A DNA stretch of 5,798 nt from Methanomicrobiales archaeon. GTDB lineage: Archaea; Halobacteriota; Methanomicrobia; Methanomicrobiales; Methanoculleaceae. Positions 1-5,000 of the stretch are shown one piece after another. Location of the stretch: NCBI GenBank assembly GCA_012510335.1, contig JAAZIF010000045.1:1-5798 (forward strand). Direction: 5' to 3'. Position 1 is the first letter of the stretch, and each line of letters begins with the position of its first letter. Under the pieces are notes generated by a model. It was not told where the DNA came from. It did not search any database and worked only from the letters and a program-made list of their open reading frames with translations. A program made the position numbers and the translations under genes.

Positions 1-507
1 CCGGGCGGTCTTTGTGTACATCCGGCCCCTGAGGGAGAGGAGTTTTGCCCGGATGTGATCGGTTGCATCGAGGATACCGTCACCCCTCTCCCCGGACTGC
101 AGGAACGTCCTCGCGATCCCGATAGCGCCCATAGCGTCCAGTTTGTCCGCATCCGAGAGCACCCGGGCCTCCAGGGTCTCGGGGGCGATGCCTGAACTGT
201 AGCGGTGCGCGCGGATGGCGTGTATAATGTCCGCGATCTGGTCTTCGGGGTAGCGTATGGACCGGAGGTACGTCTCTGCCATCCGTGCTCCCTCCTCCTC
301 GTGAGGTACTCCCGTCTCCTCCTCAAGGGGCCGGGCGATATCATGGAAGAGGGCGGCCGGGATGAGGACCGCCATATCCGCACCCTCGCGGGCGCCGATC
401 TCTTCGCAGAGGCGCATGACACGTAGGGTATGGTCAAACCCATGAGCCCCCGAACCGGGGAGCGCTGCTCTGACATGCTCAAGCATCAGGGCCGCTTCTT
501 CGTCCAT
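1..507 (-). CDS. HD-domain metal-dependent phosphohydrolase, C-terminus cut by window edge
   Basis: The frame stays open from an ATG at 507 to the left edge (169 codons, no stop), so the C-terminus is missing. The HD-superfamily pattern is clear: His26 in GFDHTLRV, the HD pair at residues 55-56 in AALFHDIARP, further histidines at 69, 96 and 101, and Asp119 in LSDADKLDAMG. These are the metal ligands of small soluble HD phosphohydrolases, which cleave phosphoester bonds, often in nucleotides. The substrate cannot be read from the sequence. No in-frame start lies just upstream of this ATG. A GGAG on the minus strand (525-522) sits 14 nt away, which is rather far for a Shine-Dalgarno site. The gene is divergent from the QueG-like gene at 764. 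The family call is firm; the exact role is unknown. Confidence 0.88.
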   Translation of the reverse strand, partial: MDEEAALMLEHVRAALPGSGAHGFDHTLRVMRLCEEIGAREGADMAVLIPAALFHDIARPLEEETGVPHEEEGARMAETYLRSIRYPEDQIADIIHAIRAHRYSSGIAPETLEARVLSDADKLDAMGAIGIARTFLQSGERGDGILDATDHIRAKLLSLRGRMYTKTAR

Positions 508-551
508 GAGAGATCTCTCTTCTCCGGGATTGAAAGGATTCGCTTCCGGCT

Positions 552-561
552 GCGTATATGG
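552..561 (-). promoter_or_regulatory. Candidate archaeal TATA box for the HD-domain gene
   Basis: On the minus strand the bases read CCATATACGC, an A/T-rich box in GC-rich surroundings. A start of transcription about 25 nt downstream would fall near 530 and give a leader of about 20-25 nt containing the GGAG at 525-522. Spacing fits an archaeal promoter, but the box is short and the call rests on position only. Confidence 0.35.
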
Positions 562-673
562 ACTGCGCAGGCTCTGCAGGCGATCCATTGCTCACAGGGT
601 TCCCAGCGGTAACGAAGAAAAAGAGAGTATTCCTGGAACCAAAGGCTGTGGAGATGCTGCGCATAATACCCTG

Positions 674-684
674 CACATATATAT
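674..684 (+). promoter_or_regulatory. Candidate archaeal TATA box for the QueG-like gene
   Basis: The plus strand reads CACATATATAT, the best TATA-like run in the left part of the window. Transcription would start near 705-710, leaving a leader of about 55 nt before the ATG at 764. The leader contains a 6-bp inverted repeat (GCGAGC at 709-714, GCTCGC at 736-741) that could form a weak hairpin. A second TATA-like run (GTATATC, 723-729) lies too close to the start codon to keep the ribosome binding site in the transcript. Confidence 0.45.
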
Positions 685-749
685 GAAACCGTAACCCACT
701 CTGAGAGAGCGAGCAGGTAAGCTGTATATCGAACCGCTCGCGGATGCCA

Positions 750-757
750 GTGAGGAT
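750..757 (+). promoter_or_regulatory. Ribosome binding site that supports the ATG at 764
   Basis: GTGAGGAT lies with its GAGG core 8 nt before the ATG, matching the archaeal anti-Shine-Dalgarno sequence. It supports ATG 764 as the true start. Confidence 0.6.
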
Positions 758-763
758 ACCGGA

Positions 764-1450
764 ATGTTCGAGGACTCATACACAAACCAGCTGCGGGAGA
801 TTACCCTTGATATGGGTGCGGATCTCTTTGGAGTGGCCGATGTGCGCCATTTCCAGAATCCGGAATATACGGGCAACGATCCCCGGGATTTCATGGATAA
901 TGCACGCTCGGTGATCATACTTGGCGTGGCAGTCCCACGGGGCGCGATCGAGAACCTTCCGAAGGGGAGGGCTGAGTACACCAATACACTGATGGCAGGC
1001 ACAGCGACGATCCGGGTCATCGCATACCGACTGGCGCGGCTCATCGAGAAGGATGGATACAGGGCCACGATCGTCCCCACAGAGGGCAGTGAGTTTGGAT
1101 ACTGGTATGCAGACCGCGAGACGCTCATGGCGGATATGTCCATCAAATACGCCGCATACTGTGCCGGCCTCGGGAACTACGGGATCAACCACCTCCTGAT
1201 CACGGAGGAGTTCGGTCCCCGTGTCCGCATGACCGCCATCGTCACGGACGCACCGCTTCAGGGTCCAAAAACCCCTCCGCTCCCCTTCCTGAACGAGGAC
1301 TGTAAAGACTGTATGAAGTGCGTCGAGGCCTGTCCGGCCAGGGCGTTCACAGCCGATGGGAAGATCTATCGGGAGAAGTGCGCCGGGTATATGTTCAATG
1401 TGCTTGAGGGGCTTCGATGCGGTCTCTGCATCAAGGTATGCCCGAAGTGA
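764..1450 (+). CDS. Short QueG/COG1600-like protein with two [4Fe-4S] clusters
   Basis: This 228-residue protein resembles the core of the epoxyqueuosine reductase (QueG) family: an N-terminal domain with the motif AGLGNYGINHLLI at about 134-146, then a C-terminal two-cluster ferredoxin domain. The eight cluster cysteines are 180, 183, 186 and 190 (CKDCMKCVEACP), then 206, 219, 222 and 226 (RCGLCIKVCP). QueG enzymes use cobalamin and the clusters to reduce epoxyqueuosine in tRNA. This protein is much shorter than the usual 350-390 residues, ending at the last cluster motif with no HEAT-like C-terminal domain. Archaea generally make archaeosine rather than queuosine, so a tRNA role is doubtful and another cytoplasmic reductase role is more likely. 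The start is supported by an RBS 8 nt upstream. No T-rich terminator follows. The fold is firm; substrate and cobalamin binding are not shown. Confidence 0.88.
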   Translation: MFEDSYTNQLREITLDMGADLFGVADVRHFQNPEYTGNDPRDFMDNARSVIILGVAVPRGAIENLPKGRAEYTNTLMAGTATIRVIAYRLARLIEKDGYRATIVPTEGSEFGYWYADRETLMADMSIKYAAYCAGLGNYGINHLLITEEFGPRVRMTAIVTDAPLQGPKTPPLPFLNEDCKDCMKCVEACPARAFTADGKIYREKCAGYMFNVLEGLRCGLCIKVCPK

Positions 1451-1609
1451 GAGGAGTACCCGCCGGATCCTCCCCGGGCTCAATCACCCCTGCCATGCAG
1501 GGATAAGGATGGTCCGGTCCAGGAGTCTATTCCATAGGGGATCGACTGCCCGGGAGTTCCAGAGAGGCAGGCCTATTGATTCGCCCAGGTCTCTACTGAA
1601 AGAGCCTGA
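1451..1609. other. Gap between convergent genes
   Basis: No gene is seen in this stretch. It holds two short inverted repeats: GAGGA (1451-1455) with TCCTC (1468-1472), and CCCTGC (1488-1493) with GCAGGG (1497-1502) around a CAT loop. Neither is followed by a T-run on either strand, so terminator function is not supported. Confidence 0.5.
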
Positions 1610-1744
1610 TCATCCCCGCGGCCGGAATGTCCGGGAAGGGCAGCGCCCGGCATCCCGGTCAGCGGGAACCGGGCCGTTGATGCTGCACTCCCCTTCAGTC
1701 GCGGTCTTCGGCGTATAGAGGGCGCAGTCGCTGCATGTCGCCAT
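1610..1744 (-). CDS. 44-residue four-cysteine protein, putative iron-sulfur or zinc peptide
   Basis: A tiny protein with pattern C4-x2-C7-x12-C20-x14-C35-P, plus CALYTPK near the N-terminus and SRTFRPRG at the end. The spacing and the glycine before the third cysteine recall the small HiPIP-like subunits of glycyl-radical enzymes (benzylsuccinate synthase and 4-hydroxyphenylacetate decarboxylase small subunits). Similar short archaeal proteins exist, but this is recognition from memory, not a search. No glycyl-radical enzyme is visible in the window. I chose ATG 1744 because GAGGT (minus strand, 1753-1749) lies 5-6 nt upstream; the longer open frame to 1807 adds 21 residues of unlike composition. 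An A/T-rich run (AACTTAGATAT, 1779-1769) upstream may be the promoter but sits very close to the start. Convergent with the QueG-like gene, so not an operon with it. Confidence 0.68.
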   Translation of the reverse strand: MATCSDCALYTPKTATEGECSINGPVPADRDAGRCPSRTFRPRG

Positions 1745-2246
1745 AGAGACCTCTTTATCGTTCAGACAATATCTAAGTTTTGCCGGCCGGTGTAGTGGGG
1801 GACGCATCTCGGTTCATCGCCGCCATCCATCACGATCCACTGCCCGGTATGAACCGGAGGGTTATCCGGGGCCGGCAACCGCCTCACCATGGGAGGGTGA
1901 ACGCCCCGCCGGCTGTCACACCCCGGGAAGCGCCCGGGATCGCATGGACGCATTCCATCTGCTCCCGGTCCCGAACGTCAGCGCTGGTGGCTTCGGCCGT
2001 GATGCGGGGTGCCGTGTCAGCCCTGCTCCCGGTGGGGGATATGACCAGGCAGCAGGCCGCCTTCGCCGGCGCGGAGCATCCGCTGGCCGGGTTCGTCCTG
2101 GATTATTCGAGTTAGAACAGAGTTCATGTGTGTCACGGCAGCGTTCGCGAGCGGCACCATGGCCTTCCCGGTCCGCCGGGCCGGCATGTGGATGGGGGGC
2201 GCTTTCGAGGGCAATCATATACAGTAAGGCAGGAACTGCCGGCGAT
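1745..2246. other. About 500 bp of GC-rich DNA without a convincing gene
   Basis: Open frames occur on both strands here, but all are of the sort that high GC produces: rich in Arg, Pro, Gly and Ala, and lacking recognisable motifs. The best candidate is a 47-codon minus-strand frame (2160-2017) with a TATA-like box upstream (TGTATATGA on the minus strand, 2224-2216). It has only a weak ribosome site (AAGG, 2 nt from the ATG), and I do not call it. The stretch could be the decayed remains of a gene, or the untranslated end of the TPR transcript. Confidence 0.5.
2228..2240 (-). terminator. Weak hairpin just after the cysteine-protein gene
   Basis: GGCAG and CTGCC form a 5-bp stem around a 3-nt loop, starting 6 nt after the TGA at 2247 on the minus strand. 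The bases that follow (TTACTGT) are only mildly T-rich. It may mark the 3' end of the two-gene unit, but the stem is short and the support is positional. Confidence 0.2.
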
Positions 2247-2666
2247 TCATCCATCCTGCACCTCCCGGACGGCTTTTACCTCGGGTATATCCATCCCGCC
2301 GAGCAGCTCGACTATCGCCTGGACGTATGGCTCCTGCCGGGTGCAGCTCGGCGATGCGCGGGGGTCGCTCCGCTGCCCCCGCCGACCCATATTCGCGTGG
2401 CCGGTAGCGATGTAGTGCAGGAAATCCTCTTTTGGGAGGCTCCACCGGCAGTTGATCCGCAGCCGGACGAAATTGCTGTTTTCAGGGTTCGGGAAGAGCA
2501 CCGCACGCGTCCCGGGGAGCGGGACCGGTTCTCCGCCGTTTGATCCGGCCAGGTCGAGAACCCGCTGCCACAGGCGGTCACAGGCTACCTGCGCGTGCGG
2601 GCACGTCCTGCAGTATCGGTTCGACGGCGGCGCTCCGTCGCCGATGTAGTGCCGGCAGAAGGTCAG
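2247..2666 (-). CDS. Cysteine-containing protein of unknown function with a non-canonical start (CTG, or ACG at 2678)
   Basis: An open frame of about 139 residues, not recognised as a known family. It looks truly coding: balanced composition, stretches such as NFVRLRINCRW and DFLHYIATGH, and a helical C-terminal part (VQAIVELLGG). The N-terminal 30 residues carry C4, H6, C19, C22, H24 and C29 (CRHYIGDG...NRYCRTCPHAQVAC), a likely zinc or Fe-S site; C73 and C108 follow. The frame is closed upstream by TGA at 2681-2679, and no ATG, GTG or TTG precedes GTG 2501 (residue 56), which would delete the whole cysteine region. The assumed start is CTG 2666, overlapping the TPR stop as CTGA. An alternative is ACG 2678, 5 nt after GGAG (2687-2684). 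Translation is probably coupled to the TPR gene. The frame is reliable; the start is not. Confidence 0.66.
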   Translation of the reverse strand: MTFCRHYIGDGAPPSNRYCRTCPHAQVACDRLWQRVLDLAGSNGGEPVPLPGTRAVLFPNPENSNFVRLRINCRWSLPKEDFLHYIATGHANMGRRGQRSDPRASPSCTRQEPYVQAIVELLGGMDIPEVKAVREVQDG

Positions 2667-3295
2667 GTCCGTAAGCGTTCAATCTCCTTTGCGCGTTTGT
2701 AGCACCGGGCAGCCTCGCCGTGGCGGCCGAGTTTGTTGAGTGCTATGCCTTTATTATTCCACGCCTCGGCATATTCCGGATCGATCTCCAGTACACGGTC
2801 ATAGCACCGGGTCGCCTCGTCACAGCGGCCGGATTTGAGGAGTGAACTGCCTTTATTGAACCATGCCCCGATATCTCCCGGATCGATCTCCAGTACACGG
2901 TCATAGCACCGGATCGCCTCGTCATAGCGGCCGGACTTGAGGAGTGAACCGCCTTTACTGAACCATGCCTCGATATGTCCCGGATCGATCTCCAGTATGT
3001 GGTCGCAGCACCGGATCGCCTCATCATAGCGACCGGATCGGCTGAATGCGGTGGCTCTATTGTGCCATGCGCCGACATCCCCCGGGTTGATCTCCAGTAC
3101 GCGGTCGCAACACTGGATCGCCTCATCGTAACGCTCGAGTTTGATGAGTGCAACGCCTTTATTGTACCATGCCAGAGCATGTTTTGGATCACTCACCAGT
3201 GTGCGGTCGTAGCACCGGATCGCCTCATCGTGATGGCCGAGGTTATCGAGTGTAAGGCCTTTATTGTACCCTAAGTTTGCCACTTTGGGTCTCAC
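2663..3295 (-). CDS. TPR protein with six tandem tetratricopeptide repeats
   Basis: A 210-residue protein made almost wholly of 34-residue TPR units at 8-41, 42-75, 76-109, 110-143, 144-177 and 178-210. Each follows the pattern AWxNKGxxLxKxGRYDEAIRCYDRVLEIDP. TPR stacks form a superhelix that binds peptides or partner proteins, and there is no catalytic domain. No signal peptide or membrane segment is seen, so it should be cytoplasmic. The start is GTG 3295, directly preceded by an in-frame TGA (3298-3296), and the first repeat begins after only seven residues. An ATG at 3299 is out of frame and stops after 12 codons. The N-terminus may therefore have been lost; the IS1634-like element begins 62 bp upstream. 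The stop overlaps the next gene by 4 nt, which suggests an operon with the cysteine protein. The partner is unknown. Confidence 0.9.
   Translation of the reverse strand: MRPKVANLGYNKGLTLDNLGHHDEAIRCYDRTLVSDPKHALAWYNKGVALIKLERYDEAIQCCDRVLEINPGDVGAWHNRATAFSRSGRYDEAIRCCDHILEIDPGHIEAWFSKGGSLLKSGRYDEAIRCYDRVLEIDPGDIGAWFNKGSSLLKSGRCDEATRCYDRVLEIDPEYAEAWNNKGIALNKLGRHGEAARCYKRAKEIERLRT
2666..3274 (-). repeat. Six tandem 102-bp coding repeats (TPR units)
   Basis: The TPR units are direct repeats at DNA level, with period 102 bp: 3274-3173, 3172-3071, 3070-2969, 2968-2867, 2866-2765 and a last unit of 99 bp, 2764-2666. Units four and five differ at about 10 of 102 positions by hand count and share an exact run of about 35 bp, which points to a recent duplication or gene conversion. 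Confidence 0.85.
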
Positions 3296-3335
3296 TCATC
3301 CAACGAGATCATCCGATATCCAGATCACTCTCATT

Positions 3336-3345
3336 CGAAATTTCG
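3336..3345. promoter_or_regulatory. Perfect 10-bp palindrome upstream of the TPR gene
   Basis: CGAAATTTCG is its own reverse complement and lies 40 bp before the TPR GTG and 11 bp from the IS end. Its A/T core could act as a TATA element (transcription start near 3315) or as an operator for a dimeric regulator. Only position and symmetry support this. Confidence 0.25.
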
Positions 3346-3356
3346 CTGGGGTAAAG

Positions 3357-3368
3357 ACTTTGCCAGTT
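3357..3368 (+). repeat. Left terminal inverted repeat of the IS1634-like element
   Basis: ACTTTGCCAGTT matches the reverse complement of 4895-4906 at all 12 positions. It lies 7 bp beyond the transposase stop codon. Similarity does not extend further inward or outward. Confidence 0.8.
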
Positions 3369-3375
3369 GCCCTTT

Positions 3376-4818
3376 TCACCCCTTCTCGGATCCCAAGATC
3401 GGCCAATTATGCCGTAAAATCATCGTGTTGATGGGATCAAAATTGGAGTAAATGTACTTTTTTGTCTTTCGCTTCCACGAATCAATGGTAACTGTCAAAT
3501 TCAATAGCGCCTGTTTGATGAATTTTGTTGATATCTGCTTCAGTTCCGGGATCTCGAATCGGACCAGCGAGATGAATAGCTGTGCAATAAACCCGATGAT
3601 TAATGCCCCGTAAATGCTGTTATCTGTCCATACCCTCAGTGGTTTGATCTCGATTTCATTCTTCAGTGAGTTGAATATCTTCTCAATCGAGTCCTTTCTC
3701 CGGTAGGTCAGGAGGGCTTCAGTAAGTGTCAAATTCTTGCTAGATTTTAGGCAAAAATATCCTTCTCTCCCGGTGATGAACTTCTCTTCAAGCATCCTGA
3801 TAGCATCCCCTTCTGAGAGTTCAAGAAGTTTTGTCTGGATGGAGTAGTCGACATCCACAAGAAGATTATTGATCCGGAATCGTTTTGGAAGGGTCTTTTT
3901 CTTGTCAATACTTTCCTGGATGGCCTTTGCTTCCTGTATCTCCCGCATAATTTTTCGGGCTCGCGATTCCAGCTGCTCTTTCTGCAGTTTTTCGGAGAAG
4001 TAGAGGTAATTGACACTGCTCGGTTTCTCAATTTTGATCCCGCGAGTTCCCGTTTCTCCATCGATATCTTGGGGATTATGAGTTTCGAATTTAGCGATGA
4101 GCTTGTCGTCGCTCTTGTTGAGCCTCTTCCCGGTGATGTACTGCAGATTATCTGCCCGGATCATACGGGTATTGGTGATGCTGTTCGCCCCTTTATCGAA
4201 TATCACAAGAGAGCCTTTTCTGAGGCGGTTACTTGACTGGCGATAGGTCTTCTTGAAGTGCGTCTGGTCATTTATGTTCCCAGGCTCAACGGTCATCCCA
4301 ATCGGAACGTGGATCGGATTAGCAAGTTCGGTGATACCAACCGTGATCTGCTTCTTATCAGGTCGGTGATCCCGACTGTAACCATGCTTTCCAAGCTGGG
4401 CCTTGGTGCCATAAAGGACGATACTGGTCCAGTCCATGTTGATGTCGGTATGCTCAAAGTCATATCGCGCAAAGAGGACATCCTGGATGTCGGAGATGAT
4501 CTCTTCCCGGTTGGCACCAAGGGTTTCAAGGACACGATAGAGGGTTCGCTCACTGAAAGGTGGAAGATTGAACTCGGAAAGAACTTCAGGGCGATTGATC
4601 CAGGCGTGGGAACGCTTTATGCTGAAATTATCCGTCAGTTTGTAGCTGATAGTTGCTTGGAGCAAGCCATTGATATCGATGCCCCGTTTCTTGTGTTTCC
4701 CAAAAATATCACCGAAATTCAAGACGTCATAGAGCTGGTTAACGAGGCGGATGGTGCCAATAGGAAAGGATATATTGTCAGTCGGTTCAAGTTCATTGGT
4801 TCTTAGTTTTGTTTGCAT
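3376..4818 (-). CDS. IS1634-like DDE transposase, full length
   Basis: The RNase H-fold transposase that would excise and insert this element. From ATG 4818 it has 480 residues. The DDE triad is visible: Asp129 in INMDWTSIVLYG, Asp208 in VIFDKGANS, and Glu379 in RRKDSIEKIFNSLK. The phrase KHGYSRDHRPDKKQITVG after the first Asp is a hallmark of the IS1634 family. There are no internal stops or frameshifts, so it may be active. The start is uncertain: ATG 4836 and GTG 4848 are in frame and add 6 and 10 residues, and none of the three has a strong ribosome site. I prefer 4818 because a TATA-like CGCATAAGAG (minus strand, about 4857-4848) would give transcription starting close to it. The frame ends just inside the left inverted repeat. 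Confidence 0.93.
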   Translation of the reverse strand: MQTKLRTNELEPTDNISFPIGTIRLVNQLYDVLNFGDIFGKHKKRGIDINGLLQATISYKLTDNFSIKRSHAWINRPEVLSEFNLPPFSERTLYRVLETLGANREEIISDIQDVLFARYDFEHTDINMDWTSIVLYGTKAQLGKHGYSRDHRPDKKQITVGITELANPIHVPIGMTVEPGNINDQTHFKKTYRQSSNRLRKGSLVIFDKGANSITNTRMIRADNLQYITGKRLNKSDDKLIAKFETHNPQDIDGETGTRGIKIEKPSSVNYLYFSEKLQKEQLESRARKIMREIQEAKAIQESIDKKKTLPKRFRINNLLVDVDYSIQTKLLELSEGDAIRMLEEKFITGREGYFCLKSSKNLTLTEALLTYRRKDSIEKIFNSLKNEIEIKPLRVWTDNSIYGALIIGFIAQLFISLVRFEIPELKQISTKFIKQALLNLTVTIDSWKRKTKKYIYSNFDPINTMILRHNWPILGSEKG

Positions 4819-4838
4819 GTTGATCCATTCAAACATCA

Positions 4839-4880
4839 CTAAGAACACTCTTATGCGTTGCTAACTTGGCCTAAGAACAC
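4839..4880 (-). repeat. Pair of 10-bp direct repeats in the IS leader
   Basis: CTAAGAACAC occurs at 4839-4848 and again at 4871-4880 (plus-strand reading), 32 bp apart, about three helical turns. Both copies lie between the right inverted repeat and the transposase start, and one overlaps the longest possible N-terminus. They could bind the transposase or a repressor. Confidence 0.45.
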
Positions 4881-4894
4881 CCGTTGATGTTGAT

Positions 4895-4906
4895 AACTGG
4901 CAAAGT
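4895..4906 (-). repeat. Right terminal inverted repeat of the IS1634-like element
   Basis: AACTGGCAAAGT is the exact reverse complement of 3357-3368 and lies on the 5' side of the transposase gene. Confidence 0.8.
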
Positions 4907-5000
4907 TGGGTTTTATCTTCACTCCCGTATCCAGTCACAGTACTTAGCTAAATTCTCCTCTCCTCACATTTTATTCAACGTCTCTCCACCCTCTTTCTCG
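4907..5000. other. Short spacer between two insertion sequences
   Basis: No gene is seen. The plus strand is rich in C and T runs, and there is an 8-bp palindrome, TTAGCTAA, at 4944-4951. The left end of the second element should lie here, but it cannot be fixed because the opposite end is outside the window. Confidence 0.4.

Larger units (their letters stand above)
3357..4906 (-). mobile_element. Complete IS1634-like insertion sequence, about 1.55 kb
   Basis: The element is bounded by perfect 12-bp inverted repeats and carries one full-length DDE transposase. Base composition falls sharply relative to the GC-rich host genes, consistent with acquired DNA. No convincing target-site duplication flanks it: GTAAAG is on the left and TGGGTT on the right. 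This suggests loss of the duplication, recombination between copies, or ends slightly different from those drawn here. It lies between the TPR unit and a second transposase. Confidence 0.8.

Noticed and set aside
776..1483. Long minus-strand open frame (235 codons) opposite the QueG-like gene
   Set aside because: It lies antisense to a gene with clear Fe-S motifs, has no recognisable domain, and is expected in GC-rich coding DNA. The same applies to the minus frame at 592-1146.
1488..1502. CCCTGC-CAT-GCAGGG hairpin considered as a terminator after the QueG-like gene
   Set aside because: The stem is only 6 bp and no T-run follows on either strand.
1944..2543. 199-codon plus-strand open frame
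   Set aside because: Its second half is antisense to the cysteine protein. Its composition is Arg/Pro/Gly/Ala-rich without motifs, and no ribosome site supports it.
2743..3192. 149-codon minus-strand open frame overlapping the TPR gene in another frame
   Set aside because: It is repetitive only because the underlying 102-bp TPR repeats are; the real frame shows the TPR consensus.
2666..3274. Regular repeats considered as a CRISPR array or satellite
   Set aside because: The repeats are 102 bp, contiguous and without unique spacers, and they encode TPR units.
4258..4806. 182-codon plus-strand open frame inside the IS
   Set aside because: It is an antisense shadow of the DDE transposase, whose catalytic motifs are on the minus strand.
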